A DNA stretch of 64,000 nt, taken from Acetobacter pasteurianus subsp. pasteurianus LMG 1262 = NBRC 106471. Its GTDB lineage: Bacteria > Pseudomonadota > Alphaproteobacteria > Acetobacterales > Acetobacteraceae. The stretch lies in the NCBI RefSeq assembly GCF_000285275.1, contig NZ_CADO01000011.1, positions 1-64,000 on the forward strand, read 5' to 3'. The notes beneath the pieces were generated by a model that worked only from the letters and a program-made list of their open reading frames with translations, did not search any database and was not told the origin of the DNA. Every line of letters starts with the position of its first letter. Position 1 is the first letter of the stretch. The translations under genes were made by a program, and so were the position numbers. Shown here one piece after another: positions 35,834-45,670 of the stretch.

Positions 35834-37074
35834 AGCTTGACCCCCAGATGTTCGGCAACAGTGAAGATGTCTTTATCACCCCGGCCAGAAAGGTTGACCA
35901 CCAGCAGGGTATCCTTGGAAAGCGTAGGCGCAATTTTGGCGGCATATGCCACAGCATGGGCGGATTCCAGCGCAGGAATAATACCTTCCATGCGTGTGCA
36001 GAACTGGAAGGCATCCAGTGCCTCATTATCCGTAATGCCTACGTATTCTGCGCGGCCGATATCATGCAGCCATGAATGCTCCGGCCCTACTCCGGGGTAA
36101 TCCAGCCCAGCGCTAATGGAGTGTGCTTCTTCAATCTGCCCATCTGCGTTCTGAAGCAGATATGTGCGGTTGCCATGCAACACACCGGGGCGCCCACGTT
36201 CAATAGAAGCTGCGGTTTTGCCGCTATCCAGCCCGTGGCCAGCGGCTTCCACACCAATCAGACGCACAGATTTGTCATCCAGGAACGGATAGAAAATCCC
36301 CATAGCGTTGGAACCACCGCCAATGGCCGCCACCACAACATCTGGCAGACGGCCTTCGGCGGCCTTCATCTGGGCCTTGGTTTCCGTGCCGATCACGCTC
36401 TGGAAATCACGCACCATAGCCGGATACGGATGCGGGCCTGCCACTGTGCCAATAAGCATGTAGGTATCGGCAATATTGGCCACCCAATCACGCATGGCCT
36501 CGTTCATGGCGTCCTTCAGCGTGCCTGCGCCGGAGGTAACGGGCACCACCTCCGCACCCAGCAGACGCATGCGGAACACGTTGGGCTTTTGCCGTTCCAC
36601 ATCGGTGGCACCCATGTAGATCACGCATTTCAGGCCAAACAGGGCACATACGGTTGCCGTGGCCACACCATGCTGGCCGGCACCGGTTTCCGCCACAATA
36701 CGGGTGCGACCCATACGCCGAGCCAGCAAAATCTGCCCCATGACGTTATTGAGCTTGTGTGAGCCCGTATGATTGAGTTCTTCACGCTTAAGAAAAATTT
36801 TAGCGCCACCCAATTCTTCCGTCATGCGCTGGGCAAACCAGAGTGGGCTGGGGCGGCCGACATAATCTTTCAGATAATAATCCAGCTCCTTCCGGAAAGC
36901 CGGATCAGCCTTGGCGACCTTATAGGCCTCATCCAGTTCCAGAATGAGGGGCATAAGGGTTTCCGCTACAAAACGGCCCCCATGACGCCCACCAAAATGC
37001 CCCCGCTCATCCGGCTGGTGCCGGAGGGAATTGCTATGCACCGCTGACGTGCCGTGTTCCTTCGGATCTGCCAT
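35830..37074 (-). CDS. trpB: Tryptophan synthase beta chain
   Basis: TrpB is PLP-dependent and joins indole and serine. The PLP lysine is in [15 protein letters not shown] near residue 100, [11 protein letters not shown] forms the substrate loop, and [18 protein letters not shown] near 240 is the phosphate-binding glycine loop. The ATG at 37074 (MADPKEHG) gives 414 aa, normal for the family; the longer frame to 37149 adds residues without family character. trpF, often found upstream, is replaced by divergent corA. The trpBA pair begins the minus-strand gene string. Confidence 0.95.
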   Translation of the reverse strand: MADPKEHGTSAVHSNSLRHQPDERGHFGGRHGGRFVAETLMPLILELDEAYKVAKADPAFRKELDYYLKDYVGRPSPLWFAQRMTEELGGAKIFLKREELNHTGSHKLNNVMGQILLARRMGRTRIVAETGAGQHGVATATVCALFGLKCVIYMGATDVERQKPNVFRMRLLGAEVVPVTSGAGTLKDAMNEAMRDWVANIADTYMLIGTVAGPHPYPAMVRDFQSVIGTETKAQMKAAEGRLPDVVVAAIGGGSNAMGIFYPFLDDKSVRLIGVEAAGHGLDSGKTAASIERGRPGVLHGNRTYLLQNADGQIEEAHSISAGLDYPGVGPEHSWLHDIGRAEYVGITDNEALDAFQFCTRMEGIIPALESAHAVAYAAKIAPTLSKDTLLVVNLSGRGDKDIFTVAEHLGVKL

Positions 37075-37348
37075 TTCTGGTCTGCCGCTCCCATACCGCG
37101 TGAAAAACCGCGCCTGCCAGATATGTAAAAGCCTGACATCGCCTGTCATAACGAAGCCGCAGGCTTACCAGATACCGTAAGGCGTTGCACAGCCCTGCAA
37201 CCACGTAACCTTGCCAGAAACATGTAGAAGGCCGCATAATTTGTAACAGTTGAATATTTGCAGCCCACATCGCCACCTGACATTCTGTGTTCAGAAAACA
37301 GTGGCCCTGCCTGCCTTCGGTAGCGCGCGCACACAAATGGAGAATCGC

Positions 37349-38527
37349 ATGTTCCTGGCCCACCGGCCTGGTATGCCCGCACGGGCTATTGAGACCGCAG
37401 CCGACGCCGCCGATGCCGTATGGCTGGACCTTTTAGACCCCACACCGCAGGAACAGGCTCTGGCAACCCAGTTATGTGGCCAGCCCATTCCTACACTGGA
37501 TGATCTGAACGAAATTGAAAGTTCATCCCGCATTAGTGTGCGCAATGGCGCGGCCTTTCTTTCCTCCCCTTTATTACAAAAAACCGGCCCGGAATTTCAG
37601 ACAACACCCGTAGGCTTTATTCTCACGCAAAACCGGCTGTTCACTATTCGCTTTCAGGCTTACCAATCTTTTGAAACCGTGGCGTTGCTTGTGGCGGACC
37701 ATGCGCAGGTTATGCCCACCCCCCATGCCATTCCCACGCCAGAAACAACGGCTCCTACGCCTGCATCCACCGCGGCTCCCTCTGCCCCGTTACACACCCA
37801 GCATGATGCGACCCTGCATGCCGGGGAAATTCTGGTGGCATTGATTGAAACCATTGTAGACCGGCTGGCCGATATTTTGGAAAGCGTTGGAGACCTGCTG
37901 GATACCCTCTCTCACGATATTTTCCGCACCCGCCCTTCCGGGTCTGCAGTGCGCAACATTGCCTCTTGGCAGCGTGACCTGCTTCAGCGCGTGGGCAGTT
38001 CGGGCAATCTGTGTTCACGTATGCGCGATACGCTTTTGGGTATGGAGCGCATTGCCCTGTTTTTGAGCGAAAGCCGCAAAACGGCCAGCGCCATCCCCAC
38101 CCCCGGATATATGCTGAGCACACGCCACATCACCACGGATTCCGTACCCCAAGAGGGGGAAAGCAATACTGCCGCCGCTTATGCGCTTTCCAACCCGCTG
38201 CGGATGCGCATTACCACCGTAAGCCGAGACCTTTCCTCGCTAGATGCCTATGTTTCCCAAGCGCAGGACAAAGTGGAATTTCTGCTAGATGCCACGCTAG
38301 GCTTTATCAACATTGAACAGAATGGGGTGATGAAGGTACTGACAGTTGTCAGCTTCATTGGGGTGGCCCCCACTTTGATTGCCGGCATCTATGGTATGAA
38401 CTTCAAGAACATGCCTGAACTGAACTGGTCTTTCGGATACTGGTATTCACTCGGGCTTATGGCCTCCACCATTGTATTGCCTCTACTGTGGTTCTGGAAA
38501 AAAGGCTGGCTGGGAGGAATTAAGTAA
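37349..38527 (+). CDS. CorA-family magnesium/divalent cation transporter
   Basis: The signature YGMNFKNMPELNW precedes the last membrane helix; TM1 is VLTVVSFIGVAPTLIAGI and TM2 is about YSLGLMASTIVLPLLWFW. The large N-terminal domain is cytoplasmic. I chose the ATG at 37349 because GGAG stands 6 nt before it. An unusual Pro/Thr/Ala-rich insertion (PETTAPTPASTAAPSAP) sits at about residues 130-147, inside the cytosolic domain. The family carries Mg, Co, Ni or Zn, and the gene is divergent from trpB. Confidence 0.88.
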   Translation: MFLAHRPGMPARAIETAADAADAVWLDLLDPTPQEQALATQLCGQPIPTLDDLNEIESSSRISVRNGAAFLSSPLLQKTGPEFQTTPVGFILTQNRLFTIRFQAYQSFETVALLVADHAQVMPTPHAIPTPETTAPTPASTAAPSAPLHTQHDATLHAGEILVALIETIVDRLADILESVGDLLDTLSHDIFRTRPSGSAVRNIASWQRDLLQRVGSSGNLCSRMRDTLLGMERIALFLSESRKTASAIPTPGYMLSTRHITTDSVPQEGESNTAAAYALSNPLRMRITTVSRDLSSLDAYVSQAQDKVEFLLDATLGFINIEQNGVMKVLTVVSFIGVAPTLIAGIYGMNFKNMPELNWSFGYWYSLGLMASTIVLPLLWFWKKGWLGGIK

Positions 38528-38528
38528 G

Positions 38529-39062
38529 ATGCAACAGTTCTGGAAAACGGCTTTTTTCTGCGCCTCTCTTATGGGGGCCGTTGCTACGGCACATGCAGCT
38601 TCTTCCACACCGGTTCAGGCTCCGCCACCCAATGGGTATCAGGCATTTTTTGATCATCTCAGCACCGAGCCGCTGCGTTATGCCGCCATTTCTTCGCACA
38701 ATGGCAAACGGCTTCTTGTGGGGCTTCACCCCTCAACAGAAGGCCATGTAGCTGGAGAATTAATGCTGCTGGATACCACCATGCGCCCATTGCTCACTGC
38801 GGATGTAGAAGGCACAGCACCTGACCTGCAAAATGGGCAAACAGGTACGTGCCAACTCACAACCACCCTGAAGGAAGACAGCCTGCACCTGAACGGCCCG
38901 TGTTCGCGGGACCAGATTTCCGGTGGGCTTACGCGCACTATGCACCCTTCCCAACTGTGGTCTCAGGTCAACAGCTTTATCTCTCCCGATATGTCAGTTT
39001 CTGCCGTGTGGCTAACGCGCGCTGGGTGGAATGCTGCCATTACGCCCGCACCCACGCCATAA
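38529..39062 (+). CDS. Secreted hypothetical protein (177 aa)
   Basis: A signal peptide is clear (FWKTAFFCASLMGAVATAHA, cleavage before ASSTP). The mature protein, about 155 residues, is rich in beta-like segments (KRLLVGLHPSTEGHVAGELMLL, TCQLTTTLKEDSLHLNGPC) with two Cys that may bridge. GGAGGAA precedes the ATG, overlapping the corA end, so it is probably cotranscribed with corA. I recognise no family. Confidence 0.65.
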   Translation: MQQFWKTAFFCASLMGAVATAHAASSTPVQAPPPNGYQAFFDHLSTEPLRYAAISSHNGKRLLVGLHPSTEGHVAGELMLLDTTMRPLLTADVEGTAPDLQNGQTGTCQLTTTLKEDSLHLNGPCSRDQISGGLTRTMHPSQLWSQVNSFISPDMSVSAVWLTRAGWNAAITPAPTP

Positions 39063-39081
39063 AGCCCACCCCACAAGGTTA

Positions 39082-39110
39082 TTGACGATACATCTGGCCG
39101 TCGTTATTAT
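39082..39110 (+). promoter_or_regulatory. Sigma-70-type promoter of rho
   Basis: TTGACG (39082-39087) and TATTAT (39105-39110) are spaced by exactly 17 bases. Transcription would start near 39117 and leave a leader of about 180 nt before the rho ATG. A small hairpin (GGCCGT / ACGGCC) overlaps the -10 region. Confidence 0.7.
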
Positions 39111-39296
39111 ACGGCCCCATAGTGCTGGCTGACTTCACCTGCCCAGTGCATCCTCCCTTTAGTCTGGATTATTCTGCCCCGGCATCACCTTCCAGCAAGG
39201 TGTCTATTTGCCATAGCCACGCGCTTTCGGCAGCCGATGGCATGAGAAATCCTGACATATCCCTTATGAACTTTTGCCAGTCAGGGCATTTCCTAG

Positions 39297-40595
39297 ATGC
39301 ATCTTGCGGAACTCAAGGCCAAATCCCCAGCGGATCTTCTGGCCTGCGCTGAAGACCTGAATATTGAAAACGCGTCATCCCTGCGTAAGCAGGACATGAT
39401 GTTTGCCATCCTGAAGGCACTGGCCGACAACGACCAGGCGATCTACGGCGAAGGCACGCTTGAGATCATGCATGACGGGTTTGGTTACCTGCGTTCCCCC
39501 GAATCTAACTATCTTCCCGGCCCGGATGATATTTATATCTCCCCCACTCAGGTGCGCCGCTTTGGCCTGCGCACGGGTGATACGGTAGAAGGCCAGATTC
39601 GCGCCCCGCGTGACGGTGAACGCTACTTCTCCATGCTCAAGATCAACACGATCAACTTTGAGCCACCGGATGCCGTACGCCACCGGATCAACTTTGATAA
39701 CCTGACCCCACTTTACCCTGAACGTCGCCTTCAGATGGAAGTGGAAAGTCAGGCAACCGCACCAGAACCGAAGGCAGAAAAAGGCAAGAAAGGCGCGCAG
39801 AAAGACTTTACGCCGCGCGTTATTGATCTTGTTTCCCCCATCGGTATGGGCCAGCGTGCCCTTATCGTTGCGCCGCCCCGTTCGGGTAAAACGGTTATGC
39901 TGCAAAGCATTGCCTCGTCCATCAGTGCCAACCATCCGGAAGTTTTCCTGATTGTTCTGCTGATTGATGAACGCCCCGAAGAAGTGACCGACATGGCGCG
40001 CTCTGTGCGCGGTGAGGTGATTGCTTCCACCTTTGATGAACCCGCACACCGCCACGTGCAGGTTACAGAAATGGTGCTGGAAAAAGCCAAGCGCCTTGTT
40101 GAACACAAGCGCGATGTGGTGATCCTGCTGGATTCCATCACCCGTCTGGCCCGCGCCTACAACACCGTTGTGCCCTCATCCGGCAAGGTGCTGACCGGTG
40201 GTGTGGATGCCAACGCCCTACAGCGGCCCAAGCGCTTCTTTGGTGCTGCCCGTAATATTGAAGAAGGCGGTTCCCTCACCATTATCGCCACGGCGCTGAT
40301 TGATACCGGCAGCCGTATGGACGAAGTGATCTTTGAAGAATTCAAAGGCACGGGTAACTCCGAACTGGTGCTGGATCGCAAGCTGGCAGACAAGCGCACC
40401 TTCCCGGCTATCGACATCACCAAGAGCGGCACCCGTAAGGAAGAACTGCTGGTGGATCGGGCTACGCTGTCCAAAATGTGGGTTCTGCGCCGTATTCTGG
40501 CCCCTATGGGCACGATGGACGCCATGGACTTCCTGCTGGACAAGCTGAAATACAGCAAAACCAACAACGACTTCTTCGAAGCCATGAACAACTGA
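39297..40595 (+). CDS. rho: Transcription termination factor Rho
   Basis: Rho is a hexameric RNA-dependent ATPase that terminates transcription. The N-terminal Rho-N region ([19 protein letters not shown]) and the cold-shock-like RNA-binding domain ([35 protein letters not shown]) are followed by the ATPase: Walker [13 protein letters not shown] near residue 197, Walker [17 protein letters not shown] near 280, and the Q/R loops. Residues 158-168 form a charged linker ([12 protein letters not shown]). The length, 432 aa, is typical. The gene has a long leader, consistent with autoregulation. Confidence 0.97.
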   Translation: MHLAELKAKSPADLLACAEDLNIENASSLRKQDMMFAILKALADNDQAIYGEGTLEIMHDGFGYLRSPESNYLPGPDDIYISPTQVRRFGLRTGDTVEGQIRAPRDGERYFSMLKINTINFEPPDAVRHRINFDNLTPLYPERRLQMEVESQATAPEPKAEKGKKGAQKDFTPRVIDLVSPIGMGQRALIVAPPRSGKTVMLQSIASSISANHPEVFLIVLLIDERPEEVTDMARSVRGEVIASTFDEPAHRHVQVTEMVLEKAKRLVEHKRDVVILLDSITRLARAYNTVVPSSGKVLTGGVDANALQRPKRFFGAARNIEEGGSLTIIATALIDTGSRMDEVIFEEFKGTGNSELVLDRKLADKRTFPAIDITKSGTRKEELLVDRATLSKMWVLRRILAPMGTMDAMDFLLDKLKYSKTNNDFFEAMNN

Positions 40596-40639
40596 ACGGG
40601 CAGGCTTTTTCGCCTCTCCCTCTATCAGTTCTTTTCTGC

Positions 40640-40680
40640 AGAGCGCCTGCTTCGGTTTACGAAGCAGGCGTTTCCTGTTT
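40640..40680 (+). terminator. Terminator after rho
   Basis: A 10-bp perfect stem CGCCTGCTTC / GAAGCAGGCG (40644-40653 and 40661-40670) with a 7-nt loop, followed by TTTCCTGTTTTTT. It overlaps the last codons of the convergent TusA-like gene. Confidence 0.85.
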
Positions 40681-40950
40681 TTTGCGCAGTGTGAGCACCA
40701 CGCTACCATCGGGCTGCGGCACATCAGACAAAATGGTATGCCCCAGCGCACGGGCAGACCGGCTGATATTCTTCAGCGGCTCCTCCCCTTTCAGGCGCAC
40801 CGCCAGCAAGCCACCCGGCGGCAGGCCATCCAGCGCCAAGCGCGTGCGCACAAATGTCATGGGGCATTTTTCTGTTGTAATATCCAAAACGGCAATGCGC
40901 GGCTCTTCCTGCACGTTAAAATCGGGCACATAGGCAGCAGAACGAGTCAT
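40657..40950 (-). CDS. TusA-family sulfurtransferase-like protein (97 aa)
   Basis: The protein carries the TusA/YeeD signature Cys-Pro-x-x-x-x at about residue 29 (TTEKCPMTFVRTRLALDGLP) followed by the conserved Gly-rich turn PPGGLLAVRLKGEEPLKNISRSARALGH. TusA proteins relay persulfide sulfur to tRNA thiolation and molybdopterin. It lies alone between convergent rho and divergent fur. Length is slightly more than the typical 80 aa, with a 20-residue N-terminal extension. Confidence 0.85.
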   Translation of the reverse strand: MTRSAAYVPDFNVQEEPRIAVLDITTEKCPMTFVRTRLALDGLPPGGLLAVRLKGEEPLKNISRSARALGHTILSDVPQPDGSVVLTLRKKQETPAS

Positions 40951-41109
40951 TCAGAAACTCCACAAAAGGACGAAAAACATAAGCTCATCTGCAAAAGATA
41001 GGGGCCTGCATCGCATAAAAAAACTGCCAGCGAGTGTAAAATTGGACAAACCCTATCACTTTCGGCTACCTGAAACCTGAAACACAAATTGTAACTCAAA
41101 GCAGGATTT

Positions 41110-41598
41110 GTGATCTTGAAGGCACAGTCGGCAGAATCGCGGATCGAGCAGCTGTGTGTTGAACACGGCCTGAAAATGACCGGACAGCGGCGCGTTATTG
41201 CGCGTGTTCTGTCTGAAGCAGACGACCACCCAGATGTGGAAGAGCTGTACCGCCGTGCCTTAACGCTGGATTCCCGCATTTCAGTGGCCACGGTATATCG
41301 CACCGTACGCCTTCTGGAAGAAAAAGGCATTCTGGAACGCCGCGATTTTGGCGGCGGGCGCGCACGGTATGAAGCAACGGAAAATGGGCGGCACCATTAT
41401 CATCTGATAGACGTGGATAATGGGAAGGTTATAGAGTTTGAAGACCCGGAACATGAAGCCTTGATGAAAAAAGTGGCTGATCGGCTGGGCTTTGAATTTG
41501 TTTCCATGCGGCTGGAGCTGTTTGGCCGCAAAAAATCCGCTGCAAAGTCGGGCACCAAAACATCCTCTCGTGCCCGCCAGAAAGGAAATGCTGCATGA
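41110..41598 (+). CDS. fur: Fur-family transcriptional regulator
   Basis: The N-terminal winged helix is clear: HGLKMTGQRRVIARVLSEADDHPDVEELYRRA and ISVATVYRTVRLLEEKGILERRDF. The metal-binding part has ENGRHHYHLIDVDNGKVIEFEDPEHEALM, carrying the regulatory His/Asp/Glu residues. No CxxC structural zinc motif is present, as in many alphaproteobacterial Fur/Mur proteins. The C-terminus is Lys/Ser-rich (KKSAAKSGTKTSSR). The GTG at 41110 has AGGA close upstream; TTG at 41116 is possible. It could regulate iron or manganese genes. Confidence 0.88.
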   Translation: MILKAQSAESRIEQLCVEHGLKMTGQRRVIARVLSEADDHPDVEELYRRALTLDSRISVATVYRTVRLLEEKGILERRDFGGGRARYEATENGRHHYHLIDVDNGKVIEFEDPEHEALMKKVADRLGFEFVSMRLELFGRKKSAAKSGTKTSSRARQKGNAA

Positions 41599-42443
41599 GT
41601 GCAACGCGCAACAACGGAGGGGGGCTTTCTGCGCTGGATCTGGAACGCAAAGGCTTTCCTGAACTGCGTGGTGGCACCCTGAGCGTACGCATTGCAGAAA
41701 CAGAGGCCGAGCTGGAAGCAGCCCAAGCCCTGCGCTATCGTGTTTTTTATGAAGAAATGGGCGCACGCCCTGAGGGCGAAACCCTGCGTCTGAAACGCGA
41801 TATTGATGAATTTGACAATGTAGCAGACCACCTTCTGGTTATTGACCACGCCATTGCCTCAGACGCACGTGGCGTAGTGGGCACATATCGGCTGGTGCAA
41901 AGTGACGCCGCTAAAAAAATCGGGCGTTTTTATTCTTCCAGCGAGTATGACATTACGCCGCTAAAAGAATTCCCCGGTAAACTGCTGGAAGTAGGTCGGT
42001 CCTGCGTAGATAAAAACTACCGTGGACGCACAGCCATGCAGTTGCTGTGGCGCGGTATTGCCTCCTACATTTTCCTGCATCAGATTGATCTGCTGTTTGG
42101 CTGCGCCAGCCTGCCGGGAACAGACCCGGACAAAATGGCAGATGAACTGACGTATCTGTATCATAACCACTTGGCCCCTCCGGCCCTGCGCGTGCGTGCA
42201 TTGCCAGACCGGAAAGTGGAAATGCTGCGCACAGACCCGCACAGCCTGAACCTGCGCCGGTGCCTGGCTGGGCTGCCACCGCTTATTAAAGGCTATCTGC
42301 GGCTGGGCGGCTATGTGGGTGATGGCGCTGTGGTGGACCCACAGTTCAACACCACAGATGTGGCTATTCTGGTGAAAAGTGAGCTGCTGGCAGATAAATA
42401 TTACAGGCACTACGAACGCCGCCTGCGCGATGCGCTGGACTGA
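41595..42443 (+). CDS. OlsB-like GNAT acyltransferase (ornithine-lipid type)
   Basis: The segments SVRIAETEAELEAAQALRYRVFYEEMGA and LLEVGRSCVDKNYRGRTAMQLLWRGIASYI are hallmarks of the Acetyltransf_5/OlsB family, which transfers a 3-hydroxyacyl group from ACP to ornithine (step one of ornithine lipid synthesis). The length is 282 aa. Ornithine lipids are known in acetic acid bacteria. OlsA does not follow; lnt lies 64 nt downstream. The start overlaps the fur stop by 4 nt (ATGA), a tight coupling to a metal regulator. Related GNATs with other substrates cannot be excluded. Confidence 0.75.
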   Translation: MSATRNNGGGLSALDLERKGFPELRGGTLSVRIAETEAELEAAQALRYRVFYEEMGARPEGETLRLKRDIDEFDNVADHLLVIDHAIASDARGVVGTYRLVQSDAAKKIGRFYSSSEYDITPLKEFPGKLLEVGRSCVDKNYRGRTAMQLLWRGIASYIFLHQIDLLFGCASLPGTDPDKMADELTYLYHNHLAPPALRVRALPDRKVEMLRTDPHSLNLRRCLAGLPPLIKGYLRLGGYVGDGAVVDPQFNTTDVAILVKSELLADKYYRHYERRLRDALD

Positions 42444-42507
42444 TAACGGACAGCTTTTTCAACGTCCGTTTTCTTTTTCTGTCAGTCAGTAAACTAAGGT
42501 TTGCGCC

Positions 42508-44154
42508 GTGGTAAAACTGCCCGCGTTTTTTCAAACGGCGCATACCCGCCTGCGTCGATGCTGGCGGGAAAATTGGCGTTTTATGGGGTTCATGCTGGGA
42601 GTTGGCGCTCTTTCTGCGCTGGCTCTGCCCCCTTTGCACTTTTTGCCCATATTGCTGCTCACCTTTGGCATACTGGGCCGGATACTCAACACCACAACAA
42701 GTTGGAAACACGCGGCTTGGGCTGGCTGCCTGTTTGGCTTCGGCTTTTACACGGCCGGGCTTTACTGGCTGGTCAATGCGGTGCTGATCCGCGCAGATGA
42801 ATTCTGGTGGTTTGTGCCCTTCCCTTCCATGGGGTGCGCCCTGATTCTTGCACCGATGGTCGGTGTACCCGCAGCACTCAGCACATTTGTGCCCTCAGGG
42901 TTGCGGCGTCTGGCATTTTTTGCGGGTGCGTGGACTGTATTTGATATGGGCCGCACATTTTTATTCAGTGGCTTTACGTGGAATGCACTGGGGAGCTGCC
43001 TTGCCATACCCGGCCTTGTTGGGGACCTGCTGATTCAACCTGCCGCATGGGTGGGAGAAGATGGGCTGACCTTAGCGCTTGTACTGGCAAGCCTGCTATG
43101 CGGAAGTGCCTTGTTAGACAGCCTGCATCTGCACACACCATTTACACCACAAGCAGCAGCACCGTGCTGCACATCTACAGCGCGGCGCAGAATTTACGCG
43201 GGCAGTTTAGCTGCCTCTGTGCTTTGGCTTGGTGTTGGCGCAGTACGCTTTTACAGCATTCAACCGCAAGGCGAATCCGGACCGATAGCTGTTATGGTGC
43301 AAGGCAATGTGCCGGAAACTGAAAAAGTAGGTAGGTTACGCCCCAGAGATATCTTTTTGCGTTACCTGCGCCTTACTACCCAAGGTGTGCAGCAAGCTCG
43401 GCAGCTTCAGATTCAGCAGGCAGCCTCTGGCACACCTTACCGCCCTATTGTGTTTTTATGGCCAGAAACCTCTTTCCCCGGCTATGATCTGCTGCAGGAT
43501 ACGCCCAAGGCTCGCGAAGTTATTATGGATTGGGCGCTGGGGGCAGATGCAGGGATTATTGGGGCACTCCGCCAAGATGATAATGGGCGTTACCGTAATT
43601 CCGTTTTAGCTTTAGCGCCCGATGGTGCCGTAAGTGCTGTGTATGACAAAGCACGCCTTGTACCTTTTGGAGAGTATCAACCCTCCTTCATTCCTTTGCA
43701 GATTGTACCACAAGGCGGATTGGCTGCTGGCCCGGGCCCTCAAACATGGCATTTGGCCAACATTCCTCCTGTTGGGCCGTTAATCTGTTACGAAGTTATT
43801 TTTTCAGGTGATGTCACCAACCGTCATGATCGGCCCCGTTGGCTTGCCAATATCACAAATGATGGGTGGTTTGGCAACAGTGCGGGACCGCGCCAACACT
43901 TGGAATCCGTGCGCTTGCGCGCCGTAGAAGAAGGGCTGCCCATTGTAAGGGCTGCCAATACAGGTATTTCTGCGGCCTTTGATGGCAGAGGCCATCTTCT
44001 GGCCAAATTGGGGTGGGACAAAACAGGTGCACTCGTTTCTGCTGTACCTGCGGCCCTGTCTCGCACGTTTTTCGGGCATTACGGACAGGCTGTTCCTTTA
44101 CTATTCTGCATTTTGCTGATTCTCGGGGTGTCTATCCGGCGCAGAAAAGCCTAA
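42508..44154 (+). CDS. lnt: Apolipoprotein N-acyltransferase
   Basis: Lnt adds the third acyl chain to lipoproteins in the inner membrane. The N-terminal half has several membrane helices (GALSALALPPLHFLPILLL; CALILAPMVGVPAAL). The nitrilase-like domain has the catalytic triad Glu320 (WPETSFPG), Lys381 (YDKARLVPFGEYQP) and Cys427 (LICYEVIFSG). The C-terminal helix is FFGHYGQAVPLLFCILLILGV. The start is a GTG at 42508. Length of 548 aa is slightly above average because of an insert near 200-230. Confidence 0.93.
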   Translation: MVKLPAFFQTAHTRLRRCWRENWRFMGFMLGVGALSALALPPLHFLPILLLTFGILGRILNTTTSWKHAAWAGCLFGFGFYTAGLYWLVNAVLIRADEFWWFVPFPSMGCALILAPMVGVPAALSTFVPSGLRRLAFFAGAWTVFDMGRTFLFSGFTWNALGSCLAIPGLVGDLLIQPAAWVGEDGLTLALVLASLLCGSALLDSLHLHTPFTPQAAAPCCTSTARRRIYAGSLAASVLWLGVGAVRFYSIQPQGESGPIAVMVQGNVPETEKVGRLRPRDIFLRYLRLTTQGVQQARQLQIQQAASGTPYRPIVFLWPETSFPGYDLLQDTPKAREVIMDWALGADAGIIGALRQDDNGRYRNSVLALAPDGAVSAVYDKARLVPFGEYQPSFIPLQIVPQGGLAAGPGPQTWHLANIPPVGPLICYEVIFSGDVTNRHDRPRWLANITNDGWFGNSAGPRQHLESVRLRAVEEGLPIVRAANTGISAAFDGRGHLLAKLGWDKTGALVSAVPAALSRTFFGHYGQAVPLLFCILLILGVSIRRRKA

Positions 44155-44317
44155 CTTTTTCTTAATTTCCTGTTCACCGTTTTTTCAGTTTTATGGCGCA
44201 GTTGCCTTAAAGCAGGTGTCTGCGCTGTTTTTCTTTTGGAGGAGACGGCAAACATCTTTATAAAATGTTAACCTTCTTGAGCATATTCCCTCGTGAAAGC
44301 AGGAAAAGTTTCGAGGC

Positions 44318-44812
44318 GTGAAACATACGGAGCAGGAACCGATCGACACCACCATGATCCAGCCTCATGCTACTGCCAGTGCTATTGATGCCCATGTTGG
44401 CAAACGCATAAGACTACGCCGCACATTGCTGGGACTTTCTCAGGAAAAGCTGGGAGAAGCTTTGGGAATTACCTTCCAGAAAATCCAAAAATATGAACGC
44501 GGAGCAAACCGGGTAGGTGCTTCGCGATTGTATCATATTGCCTGTGTGCTGGATGTGCCGATCAGCTTCTTTTTTGATGATATGCACCCCGTCGGGGCTG
44601 TTTCCAACAAACATGCGCAGTTTTCGGAAACACGTAAAAGCTTTGACACAACATCAGACAAAAATGCGCCCGCAACCCCTGCAACAGATACAAAAAGCAT
44701 TTTCAAAAAGCAGGAAACACTGGAACTGGTGCGTGCATATTACAGTATTCCAGATGCGCAAATGCGCCGAAAAATTCTTGAGCTTATGCTAACAATGAGC
44801 AACCCCAAATAA
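44318..44812 (+). CDS. XRE-family helix-turn-helix regulator (164 aa)
   Basis: The HTH region is clear: GKRIRLRRTLLGLSQEKLGEALGITFQKIQKYERGANRV (about residues 29-68), then ASRLYHIACVLDVPISFFFDD. It resembles the PraR/PhrR-type regulators of Alphaproteobacteria. The C-terminal 70 residues are Thr/Lys-rich and end in a short helical segment (MRRKILELMLTMSN). The start is a GTG at 44318 or an ATG at 44354; neither has a clear RBS. Target genes are unknown. A 163-nt intergenic region precedes it. Confidence 0.82.
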   Translation: MKHTEQEPIDTTMIQPHATASAIDAHVGKRIRLRRTLLGLSQEKLGEALGITFQKIQKYERGANRVGASRLYHIACVLDVPISFFFDDMHPVGAVSNKHAQFSETRKSFDTTSDKNAPATPATDTKSIFKKQETLELVRAYYSIPDAQMRRKILELMLTMSNPK

Positions 44813-44814
44813 AC

Positions 44815-44843
44815 AAAGGGCGGCCCTTAAAGCCGCCCTTTTT
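44815..44843. terminator. Bidirectional terminator between the XRE and DUF2076 genes
   Basis: A perfect 10-bp stem AAAGGGCGGC / GCCGCCCTTT with a 7-nt loop, with T-rich flank on the plus strand and A-rich on the minus. Confidence 0.92.
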
Positions 44844-44854
44844 AATTGAGTGGA

Positions 44855-45670
44855 TCAGAAGCTCTGATCGTCTCCGCCACCCCAGTCTCCACCGGCGTCT
44901 CCGGCATCTCCGCCCCAGTCAGAACTGTTCGCGTCAAAGTTGGGGTCTGCGCTGGTGCCAGCACCACCAAATGGATCTGCGCCGGCGGCTCCAGCGCCAG
45001 CTCCCGCATCACCATAGTAGTTGTTAATGGTTTCCGTGGGGGCTGCACCCCCGCCCCAACCTGCATCACCACCGGCTGCACCTGCATCATGGTGCCCGCT
45101 GAAAAGGCTGGTCAGCGCATTGGCGGCCATCATACCACCCGCAACACCTGTAGCTGTGGAAAGCGCACTGCCCAAAAAGCCCGAACCACCCTGAAACATG
45201 GAGGGGCGCATACCATAAGGCATGGGCTGCGGCTGATACTGCGGCGGCATGGGAGCTGCAGCAGGGCGACCACCCCAACCCGGAGGAGCTGCCGTTGGCT
45301 GCGGTTGCGGCTGCGCATTCTGCCCACCACCAAACAGGCCGCCAAAGAAACCACCAGATTTCTGCTGCCCGGCGCCCTGCTGCTGCTGTGCCTGTTGCAA
45401 CGCCTGCTGAGCCTGCTGCAACTGGAACTGAAGCTGCTGAATACGGTTTTGCGCTTCTACCAGTGCGGCTTCCTGCACAACTGCCATCTGGGTAATGCGG
45501 TAACGCGCTTCCGGGTATTTCTGGAATTCCTGCGCAATAAACTGGTCTGCCTCCGGGTCAATCGGGGGCAGGTTGGGCCGCGTAGAGGGCACACTGGCAA
45601 AACCACCCTGTGGTGCACCGCTTACACGCGCAAAGAATTTTTCGATCAGATCGCGTTCGTCGTTATTCAT
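44855..45670 (-). CDS. DUF2076 domain-containing protein (271 aa)
   Basis: The N-terminus [18 protein letters not shown], followed by [38 protein letters not shown], matches DUF2076. A Gln-rich coiled coil (about residues 80-110) and a Gly/Pro-rich middle follow, then a hydrophobic stretch [27 protein letters not shown] that may be a membrane contact, and a long Gly/Asp/Trp-rich acidic tail ending GGDDQSF. The family is poorly characterised and sometimes described as a sensor. I chose the ATG at 45670. Confidence 0.8.
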   Translation of the reverse strand: MNNDERDLIEKFFARVSGAPQGGFASVPSTRPNLPPIDPEADQFIAQEFQKYPEARYRITQMAVVQEAALVEAQNRIQQLQFQLQQAQQALQQAQQQQGAGQQKSGGFFGGLFGGGQNAQPQPQPTAAPPGWGGRPAAAPMPPQYQPQPMPYGMRPSMFQGGSGFLGSALSTATGVAGGMMAANALTSLFSGHHDAGAAGGDAGWGGGAAPTETINNYYGDAGAGAGAAGADPFGGAGTSADPNFDANSSDWGGDAGDAGGDWGGGDDQSF

